Origin: Pyrus communis
Lineage: Eukaryota; Streptophyta; Magnoliopsida; Rosales; Rosaceae
DNA: 64,000 nucleotides
Assembly (NCBI RefSeq): GCF_963583255.1
Contig: NC_084806.1
Span: 13,356,817-13,420,816 of the forward strand
Reading direction: 5' to 3'
The position numbers were made by a program, and so were the translations under genes. Positions 11,653 through 23,430 of this stretch are shown in pieces. Below the pieces are notes generated by a model. That model did no database searches. It was not told where the DNA came from and saw nothing but the letters and a program-made list of their open reading frames with translations. Every line of letters starts with the position of its first letter. The first letter of the stretch is position 1.

Positions 11653-14185
11653 ATTTGGTATTAGAGCATGGTTTGTTGAGAGCATACTTAGGATCGCCTC
11701 TTACTCTTGTAGTTGTCGGCCTTGATATCATTTGAATTGCCACACCCTTATCTGAAGTATGAAATTCATTTTGGGATTGTGCCGTTTCAGCGATGTAACT
11801 GATTAATGGATGACTTTCAACAACGGACCGATACTCTACAACATGCATTCCCTAGGAATGGCAGGCAGAGTCAGATTTACATTAAAGTGGCATGAAATAG
11901 AAAGAAAGAAAAAAATCTCAGTGAGAGCAAGTCTGGTTAAAACCAGTTGAAGATCTGAAACGGTGATGTTACTCTACAACATGCATTTCCCAGGAATGGC
12001 GGGCAGAGTCATATCTATATGGAGATTACTTGAAACATCCAAAGTTCATGTTAGAGAAAGTGAGGAAACATCAGTTGTAAGCGTAGTTTAGCAAGTGTTA
12101 GTTTGGTGGTATCAAATCAATGTCCTCAAGCTTGTTGTTTCTACTGAGGGAATTCGTATGGACCCTCATGAGGTAGTTCTTAACGATTCTTTGAGCTTAG
12201 CCTTATTTCATTTTTGGATTAGTCAATTTTGTTTGAGATGTTGAAGGTGAACGAAGTTTCTAAGAACAAAATTATAGTCTCATTTGATCCTTGTTCTTAC
12301 ACTTTCCGATGACATCGATAAATTTCAAATTCTACGATGATGTTTTATTGAATGTTTGGCTGTACACTGATGCAACAAGATTGAGTAACGCGTGTGCTTC
12401 TTGACAATTAGAATCGTATGAAGTGAACCATCTTATCTACGACCTTGAGCCAATGGTTACCATATTACTTGAAACCCTAATGACACATTTTCTTTGTAGA
12501 AATTTATGTGGGATGAAGGTTGGGAACAAAACTTTTGGAGTTTGGAACATCGTCTTACTCATGCTTCCGTCCTTGCTTTTCTTGACATTGGTGGTGAGTT
12601 TTATGTCTCTTGTTTTGCATCCTTGTCACAATGGGGTTATTTTCTGATGTAGCATGGGAAGGTCATCGCCTATGCTCCCAGACATCTCGAACCTCACGAA
12701 AAGAATTATCCTATTCATGATCTAGAGCTGGTAACAATTTCCTTTACTGTAAAATCTGGCGACATTTTCTCTACAGCAAGAAGTGTTGCATCATTTTTTA
12801 CCAAAGAAGTTGTAGTGTGTCTTCACACATAATGGTGTTTGGAGGATACCACTCGAGTTGAGTCTACACTCGACCATCTCGACTTGTCACCATAGAATCA
12901 AATTAGGTACTCACACGTGTTTTTGCATCAAAGTTACGCATTTAATCCAGTTATCTTGTACTCTAGATTTGATGGACTTGTTTTGACCCTTAAATTCTTG
13001 AGTGTTCTTTTAGCCTTCTCGACACAGCTTTTCAGAGATTTTCAATGAATCAACTCACTTAGGCTTTGTGAATCACATTGTTCAGTTTTAGGGTGTGCCG
13101 TCACTATTGTACCTCAACGGGATTCGCGTCTCACTTCCAAGTCGTGTGAAGCCTTTTGGAAGGCCATGGTACTAAGTTGTTATCCAGTACCACATTTCAT
13201 TCTCAGACTGTTGACCAGTCTGAACGAACAATCCAAACCTTGGAAGACGTGTTGTGTTCATCCATTCTGTGGTTTCTGCGTGATTAGAAATTTCACCGAT
13301 CTCTTTTGGAGTTGTTACAACGACAGTTATTATTTTCAATTTGGGTATGGTACTACTTGAGACATGTATGAAAGATTCTACAGGCAACACTTGCTAGACA
13401 AAAGAGTATTGCGAACTGGTATTCGAATGATCAAATTTTTGATATGGGAAACTATGTGCTTCAGATGATGTCGCCTTGGGGTTTAGACAAAATGGTAATT
13501 TTGTACCCTTGGGAGTTACTACTTGTTTATCGAGACAACAATGTGTTGTCGATGTTGCAGGCTGCAGATTGTAATATTGATGGTTTATTCGTTTGGTTCG
13601 TTAAGCAAGTGGCCAGGTAGACCCGTCTACGGTAGTAGTTACGAATTAATTATTGTTTGGGCTCAACTCAAAGATACACACATCTATTGTCGGAGTACAT
13701 GACGTTACAAATGCTTGGGCGAGGCCCATTTTGATTTTCGATTTTAATTTTCAGTGCGTATTTTAACTTACATTATTATAGTTATGTATTTGTATTTTTT
13801 ACATTACAAATGTTTGGATGAGTCATTTCCAATTTCAGTTTTAAATTCGGTACAAGTTTTCGGCTTCTATGTTAGTACATATCTATTTTGACATTATCTC
13901 ATTATGCGAACATGCTTTTGACCTTACGTTATTATATATTTTTTCGACTTTGTATTTTTATATAGTTTTGATACTACTATTATACTGATGGGGGAAGAAA
14001 GTACGAGTTTGAAGGCATGAAAAAGGAATCATTGCAACCTGATCGCGACGGAGTGGCACTCTCTTTTATGCAATCGCTCTGACTTGATTTCTTCTTTATA
14101 TATATTCTTCTTCCTATCTTCGAGTATTTATGTATAGCAAATTATTTCAAATTTTAGGGATGAAATTTTCTTAACGGGGGTAGAT
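11653..14185 (+). pseudogene. Degenerate gypsy internal region (RNase H and integrase remnants)
   Basis: After the primer-binding site there is about 2.5 kb of broken coding sequence. Around 12655-12730 one frame reads GKVIAYAPRHLEPHEKNYP, typical of gypsy RNase H. Around 13195-13265 a frame reads SERTIQTLEDVL, typical of a gypsy integrase C-terminal part. Stops and frameshifts separate them, and gag, protease and most of RT are missing. The remnants order RNase H then integrase, as in gypsy and not copia. Confidence 0.75.
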
Positions 14186-14484
14186 TGTAACGACCTGTCC
14201 TGGATTTTACAAAACATTAAGGGCAATTTTGTAATTTCACTTTCGTTGGGGTATTTATTTTAAATGTTTGCTTTTTGGCCTTGTTTGGTGTGCTATGTGG
14301 GTCCACCCCTATTTTTGGTCCATGGTTCCCTCTCTCTTTTTCCCTTTATTTTCTCCTTTCTCTCCCCGTAAGCTCTCACTCTCAAACTCTCTCATGGCTA
14401 ACTCTCTCACATCTCTCTCTGCTATTCTCTCCCTTTCTCCAAGCAACAACCACACACACTAGACCACCACCTTAAGACTTTCCC

Positions 14485-16454
14485 TGTAACGCCTTGCCCT
14501 GCCAAATTTTTTTTTTTTTTCGGAAATACATTTAATGGTAGGCCAAAAAAAATGTCATTGTTACCCTTTAGGTTAACAACCATTCTAACATTTCTTTCTT
14601 TGATGATTTTCCACTAAAATTTAATCTCGATTATTTTATGGTTGCATCTAACTTCTCGTTAGACTGCCTACATACCCTTTGGAGGGATCAAGCCAATCAT
14701 AGTTCACAATTCATTTTTAATTCATTTCCGAAAATATTCAAGTCATTTTCTAACCAATGTAGGCCCACTAGACTTCACTTAGTCTCCTGTAGTACTAATT
14801 TTAGTATTTAGAACGTTTGAGACATGTTGACCAAAAGTCAACTCTCAGTCATTGGTAAGGTCCTCAACTCTCTGTAATTCGATCCAGAAGATCTGCACAC
14901 CAGATTTTGGATCCGTAACTTCCAAATGTCCTCAATATGATCATAGATACTAAAATCTTACCATGATTTGACGGTCAGATCTCCGCCAATGACAATTTTC
15001 AATGGCGGTAAACGTTTTATTTTATGAACTTACAAATCTAATTCGGTAAGATTCGTACGTCGGATTCCATATCCGTAAGTTTCTATGGTCCTTAAATATT
15101 ATGTACTATAATGTATCAAAGTTTGGTGATGATCCAACAGTCGGATCGTCGATTGCTATAATATTCAAGTGTTGGACCTTAGCGAAATTATACTCAAACA
15201 ATGGAATTTCGTTAAATCGGATGTCAAATATGGAATCAGGGCATCAAAATTTAGCTTAGGATGGTCAAGAGGTGCCTTGGCCCACGTGACGCCGCACATG
15301 GCGGCCGGCCATCCAGACTCGCCGGAAAATTCAACTAACTCCAAAAATTATAAAATTTTACAAAATTGTATATCTCAATGAGTAGAGCAAGTTTCATACC
15401 TATGACCAAAGCCAATTTGGCAGGGAAAGGCCCCAATTTCACTCGAACTCACCGGAAACTTTTGAAATGGGTGGCTTCGATCTGTCACCTCCGGTGCTCC
15501 ACCGCTTCTATAGTTGTTTAGGCTTTGTTCGACCTCATGAGAAGTAGTTTGATGGTGGTGGTCGACTGTACTACGTTCAAAAATGGAGGAATCCCCACAA
15601 ACCCGACGGTGAGTTTATCACGAAATCAAACCAATTTAACTCGATTTTTGGATGAAATTGGAAAAAGAAGGGGTGCTAGATCAATTCCAGGTGGTGTCTG
15701 GCTTCTAATCTCCAGAGAAATCGCCTGAAAAGGCATCAGAAACCATGTCTTTCGCCGGGTCGGGCTTCGGGTCAAGGGATGACCCGGTTTGGCTAGGTTG
15801 TTACCCCCCCCCCCCGGGCGGTTCCTTTCCTTTTCTTACCTTTCCTTTCTCCTATCTAGCATTGGTCCCACCCTCTCTTCTTTCTCCCCGATTGGCAACC
15901 CCCTTCTTCTTCCTACTTCCCTTTTTCGTTTATTTTTTTCTTTTTTCCCATCATCCCCGTTCGTCCATCCTCCTCCTCCCTTTTCTTTTTATTTTTTATT
16001 TTTTCTAATTGATCCCTTCCCAATTTAATGATAACCCAAAAATATTATATTTCTATTTTATTTAAGAACTTCTAACATCAGTAACTATTCATTTCTCGTT
16101 CCAATGGACGAACGGTTTTTTCCTTCACGCTCGTAGGATCATCCTCTATCCAAATATATCAAGAATATGATAAAATATGTGAGGATAAAGTACGTCCTTG
16201 TATAATTACATTGAGCCAACTAGGGCATTTTCGTCTTTTCACTTATCGAACAAATATCCGCCGTAAATATAAATACGTCGTAACCACTAATACAACTACA
16301 AAATACTTAATTTAATAATCAAAATCAGGAATAGGATCTCATATTTCCCCACTGAAATATTATTAACCATTTAGTGATTCATTTCCCTACTTTGCCCACA
16401 TATTCATAAATATGAATATCAATTTCATATACTTAAATTTTTCAAGATATTACA
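14485..16454 (+). mobile_element. Solo LTR (innermost level of the nest)
   Basis: The 1970-bp insert starts TGTAACGCC and ends ATATTACA. It is bordered by the perfect 5-bp target-site duplication TTCCC at 14480-14484 and 16455-16459. No internal region, primer site or second LTR is present, which is the signature of unequal recombination between two LTRs. A run of 12 C lies at 15804-15815, followed by a T/C-rich tract. It belongs to the same family as the remnant at 1-2340. Confidence 0.85.
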
Positions 16455-17533
16455 TTCCCAGTCATGATCTCAAACTCAAGCCAAGACCGTGGAGTCCCAA
16501 TGCCCTGACAATGTCTATGCCACTGTTCATTACCTTCTCCGACAAGTTTCTCGACTTCCCGACTTGTAGTAAGCTTTGGGACACTTAAGATCCTTTCTTT
16601 TTTGTCATGGTGGTTTATTTATAACCTAGACTAGGCTTTTTAAAACGTTGGAATTGTACAGGAACAAAGAATGTAAGAAACCCAGTTTTATCGCGAAAAC
16701 CCACGAAATTTGTAGGCATTTTTCGGCCATAGCTAGATATTTATATTCCCCTCATTCATTGCTTCAAATCCATGTATGGCATGCTGGTGGTGGTTGTGAA
16801 ATAGAGCTAGTCGGACTCCATATTGTTTTCCTACCAAATTTGTACAATCCAGCCAGCCTATGGCCTGAAACCTGGTCGACCTGACCCCCAACCCAGAACC
16901 GGATCTGACTCGACCCAAAATCTTGTTTCGACCTGATCCAAACCCGAATGAAATATTCTGTTAGGGAATATTCTGTCAAGGAATATTCTGTTAGGGAATA
17001 TTCTGTCAAGGAATATTCTGTGGAATATTTCCTAGAATATTCCTATTGACTTTTACAAAATTTGCCCGAGGCCCCCCTCCAGGTTTTTCGACGCCCTAAA
17101 TTCGTTTACGATGTCCGTTTTCCCAAATTCAATTATTTTAGTAGAGTTTTATTAATTGGTCACTTTATGTGCTTAGGTGCGCTGTTAGTGGCGTTTCTAT
17201 CTTCTTTAGTTTGCATGGCTCTTCGACGACAGAGTATCTGTCAGTGGACCCCTTCCAAAATGCATGATTTTATTATTAAAAATGCATATAGGAAAAGCAT
17301 GATTTTATGACTACGTTTTATGAAACGTTTATGAGAAAATTGGATTTACTCTTTATGAAATATCATGCTCTATCGAATTTATGTTTACTGAGGTATTTAT
17401 GAACATGGATTTATGACATAATGTTTGAGCTATTGAGCTATTGAGGTCCCATGATATATATTTTGGAAAGATTATGTTCATGATTTTATGTGCTTACTTA
17501 GTGGTTATTCATATTATATGCCTACGGGTGAAT

Positions 17534-17634
17534 GATATTTATATATGGCTTCGGTCGGGTGATGTAGTGGCTTTGGTCGGAAGATATTTAAATATGGCTT
17601 TGGTCGGGCGATGTAGGACCTTCGGGCGATTGTG
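17534..17634 (+). repeat. 49-bp tandem repeat, 2 copies, in the right gypsy LTR
   Basis: These are the same units as at 10945-11142 but only two copies. A separate 15-bp repeat ('gaatattctgttagg' variants) lies at about 16950-17025. Confidence 0.8.
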
Positions 17635-18410
17635 AAACCACTACTAAGCATTTATATATGATATATGTTTTACAAAGGTTTTATGGCATGCTAGGGTTTT
17701 CGGAAAAACCTATTACTTATTATGCTATATGAGTTTTCTAACTAGGGGTTAGTACGTTGAAGAATAACAGTTTTAGTATTACATATATATACACACTTGG
17801 TCCACTCATGTTTTGTTTTGAGCCCCCTTCAGGACTTAGAATCGAGGCGTACAATCCCGACGTCAAGGCACTACCGCATGGGTATCTTCGATTCCTCTCA
17901 GTGTGGGACCCATTCCTTTGTTTGTAACTTTTCATAATATTCCTTCTAAAGTATTCTTGATTAGTTGTATACTCTGAACATATTCCCATAATTGCATATT
18001 CATATTAGTTAAATTTACATGTTTTTATTTACGTTCGTCCTTTCTTCATAACTTTCATGCATGTTAATATGGCTTCGTCACCCTCGGGTGTCGGCCAACA
18101 CATGCCTACTTTGGTGTTTGGAAGACATCGAGATCGGGCGTGTTAGAAGTGCTTCGACTTCAAATTATAGATTGTTAAATCCTAGGAGACGGATGCCTAC
18201 CAAATTACAAGCACAAGAGTAGGGGTGAAATTTTGTCTTTCGGACATTGCATTTATGCAAGCCTCAATCTCCAAGTTTGTCAGTGCTTCTAACTTTCTCT
18301 CTTGTTGTTTATATTAATCTCATACATAATTGATGTTGTGAATTTCTTTATGATTATTATTAGTGTAATTCTTGTGTTTTTTTTATTTTATATTTTTCTC
18401 CAACAGTAAT

Positions 18411-18913
18411 ATACCAGCCACTATATTGGCTAAACACTGACCCAACACAATTTGATAGTTTTCACATCTTGCATTTCCAAACATATGTCGATGGTGATAA
18501 CTGAAGCTAAAATTTTATATTGGTTATGTGCGTGGACCAAAAGACATTGGCTATCTCTACCATTAGAGCTTCACGGTGATAATGAAAAAAGTAAGAGAAA
18601 GAGGAGAGAGGGACGAGACCAAGAAAGATCGTGGAAGCCAAAGGACCAAAGAAAAGGCCCGTGACTAATGTTTTTTCTTTATATTTATCTCCACCTAGCT
18701 TGGGCTTTTCAAGTGGTACTCCAAAAGGACAGGAGAAAAATGTACTTGAAAACCTAGTTTCATAGATTATCTAACCAATGATTTAGGTAGCTTGACCATA
18801 TATATATGCTTTCGAGAAGTAGTTAAGTACCTAGCTAAACTAGTTAATTACGTTATAGGGAATTTCTACTAAATTCATGACCCATTCCTTTTTTATTTAT
18901 TTAGAAAGCAATA
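18411..18913. other. Spacer between two retrotransposons
   Basis: No gene is recognised. A 70-codon plus-strand frame (18452-18664) ends in a Lys/Arg/Glu-rich stretch and has no known domain. I consider it chance. Confidence 0.5.
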
Positions 18914-19281
18914 TGTAAGTCTTCTATAATATGCACACTAAAAGTACTAATTCTGAGATGTTATTGAACAAAGCAAAAGATGAACTACAAACAACACCAA
19001 CAAGCAAAGATCTTTCGCTCTCTTTACACGCCTTATACACTCCTACATGAGGTAGAGTTTTGTGCTTGAATATTGTGTATGAAAATGGGGATCTAAGCCA
19101 TATATTTATAGATGAGAGAGTATTAGGTTTCTTTCCCATAAGGAAAGCCCTTGTTTCTTTAGCATTTCCATAATTCATGATCTAATAGGATAGATATTCC
19201 CTTTGATTGTAGCTTTACTTCCTATCTTGTATTCTTAATCAATGGGGCTTCTAAATAGATGTAAGCCCACAAAGTCTTACA
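18914..19281 (-). repeat. 3' LTR of the 18.9-23.4 kb copia element
   Basis: On the plus strand it begins TGTAAG and ends CTTACA, a perfect 6-bp terminal inversion, and directly abuts the polypurine tract ('ttctcccactt' on the plus strand). The length of 368 bp is normal for copia. The partner LTR is absent. Confidence 0.6.
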
Positions 19282-19509
19282 TTCTCCCACTTGGGCGAAT
19301 ACCTATTCAAAAGCTCTATTTAAGATCAAGAATTGATTTCCTATGCGCGCAACTTTGGATGATTATTTGATAACAATATTTATTCAAACTTAGTGTCAAA
19401 TATCATTAGCCCGTAGGATTATAGACCATGATATCCAATATAGCAAATACATACCTCTACAATCACATACAAGCAATGATATTCACATAAAGTACCAACA
19501 AGTCATGGA

Positions 19510-19660
19510 CAAATATGTGTGTGTGTGCGCGCACGCGTGTGCATATACATATATATGGTTCTTTTTACACAATATATATATATATATATGTATGTATATA
19601 AAGGACTATATATGTATATATATATACACACACACACATATGATAAGGGAGCTTAAGGGT
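19510..19660. repeat. Microsatellite cluster (GT/GC/CA/TA)
   Basis: Alternating purine-pyrimidine runs, including 'tgtgtgtgcgcgcacgcgtg', TA runs and a final CA run. It lies inside the copia remnant, between the polypurine tract and the RNase H remnant. Confidence 0.85.
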
Positions 19661-22600
19661 GAGTATCACACTTAACCCATATATGGTCCTTTTTACCATC
19701 ATAAAGTGATCTTCCTTAATGCTTAAATAAGCCCTTATGTCGAAAAGACAATCTGGATATAACAAAAATTAGCTAACTGTTATGAAATAGGTTTGTAGTA
19801 ATAAGACACATTCATCTTTAGTGCATATCCATGAAATCTCAATGAAAGGAAAAGTTTAAAAATTGAAAAATATAACTAACAAACAAAAATAACTCCAGCT
19901 CCCACTAATCTAAGGCATCTTCAAAACTTGATAGAACTCTCATACTTGTGACATGTTTTAGAAAACCTGTGTCAGGGATAGCTTTGTTTAATGAGTCTGC
20001 TATCGTGTCTTTAGTGCTAATATAATCAATAGTAGTGATTCCTTCTTGCACCTTCTCCCTAACCTTCAAAAACTTTCGTTAATATGCTTGAATCTTGAAG
20101 ATATCTTGTTATTCCTGGTTAGGAAAACGGCTTCCTTGTTGTCACAGTATAATTGAATAGGTCTCGATATATTGTCAACAACCTGCAAACCTAATGTAAA
20201 ATTTCTCAACTAAATGTCATGCATTGTTGCTTTGAACACATGCCATAAACTCTGCATGCATTTGTCTAGACAACCATTGTCTTTTGTTTGACACTCTTCC
20301 AAGCTTCTACACAACCTCAAACATAAACACGAAACTAAAAGTTGACATTAAGTCATATGTATATCTAGCAAAGTCAGAATCAAAATAACTTACTAATTTT
20401 ATCTCATCACTCTTCTGTAAAACAGGCATGATGTCTTTGGCTCCTTGTAAATAACGTAGAATTTTCTTTGTAGCTTTTCAAAGTGCCAATCCAGGATTAG
20501 ATTGGTACCTACCTAGAATACTAACATGAAATACTAGGTCTAGGCGAGTAGAAACTTAAGCATACATGATGCTTTCTACAACTGAAGCATAGGGCTTGTT
20601 CTTCGTCTCCTCATTTTTTATATCATTTCTTGGACAATCTTTCTTACTCAATTTTTATGTCCCTTGGACATTGGAACTTCAACACCATTACTTGTCAACA
20701 TATTAAATATCTTCAACACGTTCTCAATATAAGCCTTCTGAGACAAACCTAACTAACCATGGTTTATATCTCTACGAAAAGAAGCCTCTCCAAATCCTTC
20801 ATATCGAAATTCTTTAACAGGATATTTTTGGTCTCATGTAATAACTCCTTATCACTACTGCCAAGTAGTATGTCATCAACTTAATTACTCCTGCTAAATT
20901 TAACATATATGCATGCATCAATTTTGTTTTCTTTGAAACCATATGAATTGATAACCTTATCAAATTTCAAATATATTGTCTTGAATCTTGTTTTAATCTA
21001 AAGATTGATCTCTTCAACTTACACACAAAGTGTTTTTTCCCCTTCTCCACAAAACCTTTAGGTTGCTTCATGGATATCTTTCATCCAAATCAACATTGAG
21101 GAATGCAGTTTTCACGTCTATTTGGTGCAAGCATAGATCAAAGTGTGCTACCAAGGCCATGATGATTCTAAATGCATCTTTTTTCAAAACTAGGGAAAGG
21201 GCTTCATTGTAATCTACACCTTCTTGTTGTGTGAAACCTTTAACTACCAATCTTGCCTTGTGTTTTTCAATGCTGCCTTTAGAATCCTTCTTAGTTTTAA
21301 TCACCCACTGATATCCAAAAGGTTTAACTTCTTGTCTTAGTTCAACAAGCTCCCACACTTTATTATTTTCCACAGACTCTAACTCACTTTGCATAGCTTC
21401 AATCCATTTCTCAAACTCTAAACTAGTGATCGCTTCTTTGTAAGTTAAAGGGTTTCATATTTAAAATAATCCATAATGTGGTTGGCCTTCTTTGTCCTTG
21501 AGATCTCCTAACTTTTTCTTGCTCATGTGCTTTGTCAACAGGTTCAACATTGACTTCTTCATGTGAAGCTTCTTTGTGCCCAATTTCTTGATTCATTGGC
21601 TCAACAACATGCTCAGCTTGTGGTAGAGTTTGAAGTAGAGGAATGGTGATTATTAGTTCAAGAGTGGTGGGATTGACCGGTCAGTCTCAACTTCTCCTTC
21701 TTCTTAAAAAATAAAGTTCTTGTTCACTCTTTCACCAAATCATCACACTTAATAAACTTAGCTTTTCCACTATCTACAATTATGGTGGTGTGCTTGCGAC
21801 TATAAAACTGAAAATCTGTAGATGTTTTTACATAGCTAATGAAAAAACAACTGATTATCATGTAACCCAATTTAGACAACTCTAGATTGTAAATTCTTGC
21901 TTCAGTTTTGCAACCTCATACGTGTAAGTGATTCAAACTTAGTTTTCTTTTATTTCACAACTCAAATGGTGTTTTAGAAACTGACTTGATTGGAACTCTT
22001 TAAGGATGTAGTTGTTAGCCTTAATCTCATCACCCCATAGAAATCTTGGAAGAATATCAGTGTTACAAATCATACTTCTCACAATACCTTTCAAAGTCCT
22101 ATTTCTTTGTTCAAGTACTCCATTCTACCCTGCGGTCCCAAGGTTTGTGTACTCAGCGAATATCCCACAATCTTGTAATGTGCAAAAGGTGCAGAATTCC
22201 TTCCTTGCTCATCATACTTGCTATAATATTTCTCCACCCTTTTGGATCAAACCACTTTAATTTTTACGTTAAGTTGGTTTCATACTTCAGTTTTAAAAGA
22301 CTTTGAAAACCTCAAAAGCACTAGATTTAGTCGGAATTAGGTAGAGATAACAAAACCTTGAGTAGTGACTCATCAATGAAAGTGATGAAATACATATGAC
22401 CATTTAGGGTTTCAATTGAAAAATGACCACACATGTCTGTATGGATGATTTTTAAAAGATGCGTACTTCTAGTTGACCCTAATTTCCTTGAGTTAGTCAT
22501 ATATTTCCCTTAATGCACTCAATGAAATCACCATAATCTGAAAAGTCTAATGGAGGAAGGATTTTCTCCTTGACTAGGCGTTGCATTCTTTCTCTAGATA

Positions 22601-23430
22601 TATGACCTAGACGTTTGTGTAATAACCTTGATGAACTATCTCTTATAAGAGAACGTTTTTTACCTATGATCTCAACATTAAGAGCCAATTTTTCATTTTC
22701 ATGAGTTAACTGAAACATTTCATCAATAACAAACCATTCCCAACAAGAATAGAATTTAAAAACAAATGGAAACCACATTCATGCATACTAACTTTAAACT
22801 TCGACTTAACAAGTTTGGAAACAGAAATCAAATTCCTCCTCATGGAAGGTATATAAACAACTTTTAACTCTAAACAAGAACTAGACTCTATATAAAGCCT
22901 AACAGTACATGTTACATGGACTGGAACACTTTTGCCATTCCCTAGGACTTGAACTTGATATTTATTTGGTGTTTTATGGCTTATAAAGTTCTGCAAGGAA
23001 TTAGCAACATGGATAGAAGATTCAATGTCAATAATCCAAGTACTGGAAGGAAATATAAAGATAAAATTTGACTCAAAACAAACTAATTCGTTGCAAAAGT
23101 AACAACCAAGGTTATTGGTTTGATTGACAAGAGTAGGTGTCTTAAGAAGAAGGGTTTGGCTTTGCACCTATTGGCAATATGAGAGCTTCCCTTGAAGGGG
23201 TGGCGTTTTTTAGTACTAGCAGTGGCGAGATGCATAGGGTGAGTCTCCTTCTTTTTCTTGGGTCTTTCTTCTTCTTGAACACAAACAAGAATCAAGAACA
23301 GAAAAAAAAATGAATAAATGAGTTTCTTGAGTAAAAGAAGAAGACGTGGAAATTGATTAATCTTAAAAATCTGACAAAGGTTAAAGAACTTCAGTTGAAA
23401 ATTTGAAACCAATACGGTTTCAATCAAACA

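Larger units (their letters stand above)
9578..18145 (+). mobile_element. Ty3/gypsy LTR retrotransposon, degenerate (middle level of the nest)
   Basis: Both LTRs begin TGTAACGACC; the left ends GGCGTGTCA (11652) and the right ends GGCGTGTTA (18145). The 5-bp target-site duplication GAAGT lies at 9573-9577 and 18146-18150. The primer-binding site TGGTATTAGAGC (about 11656) resembles the initiator-Met tRNA type. The polypurine tract TTAACGGGGGTAGA lies just before the right LTR at 14186. The inner region retains only broken pol remnants. A solo LTR interrupts the right LTR. Confidence 0.9.
14186..18145 (+). repeat. Right LTR of the gypsy element, split by a solo LTR
   Basis: The parts 14186-14484 and 16460-18145 align with the left LTR. 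Without the inserted solo LTR and its duplicated TTCCC, the length is close to the left LTR; most of the difference is the loss of two 49-bp repeat units. Confidence 0.9.
6563..18405 (+). mobile_element. Non-autonomous LTR retrotransposon (outer level of a three-level nest)
   Basis: Two LTRs start TGTTGRAAATT and end CTCCAACA: 6563-7194, and 9237-18405 (the latter split by an insertion). The element is flanked by the 5-bp target-site duplication GTAAT at 6558-6562 and 18406-18410. A polypurine tract, 'catgttggggat', immediately precedes the right LTR. The internal region is only about 2 kb and has no recognisable gag or pol, so the element must have relied on proteins from elsewhere. The LTR and polypurine-tract style suggests a Ty1/copia relative. 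The gypsy element 9578-18145 sits in its right LTR. Confidence 0.85.
9237..18405 (+). repeat. Right LTR of the outer element, interrupted by a gypsy insertion
   Basis: The left half, 9237-9577, matches 6563-6925. The right half, 18151-18405 with the duplicated GAAGT before it, matches the remainder of the left LTR up to CTCCAACA. The gap is exactly the gypsy element plus its 5-bp target-site duplication. Confidence 0.85.
18914..23430 (-). mobile_element. 5'-truncated, degenerate Ty1/copia retrotransposon
   Basis: Read on the minus strand the order is gag-pre-integrase (about 23040-22500: WIIDIESSIHVAN, then LLHKRLGHISRERMQRL), integrase remnants (about 22500-21700), RT start (21394-21068: KARLVVKGFTQQEGVDYNEA and DVKTAFLN), later RT and RNase H (about 20400-20130, with YCDNKEAVF), then the polypurine tract AAGTGGGAGA and a 3' LTR. 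This order is that of copia. Stops and frameshifts are frequent. The 5' LTR and primer site are not found, so the 5' end is lost. The right limit is approximate. Confidence 0.8.

Noticed and set aside
14275..14475. Short plus-strand frame with a hydrophobic start, matching one at 9656-9868
   Set aside because: The two match because they are the same part of the two gypsy LTRs. The Ser/Leu richness comes from a pyrimidine-rich tract.
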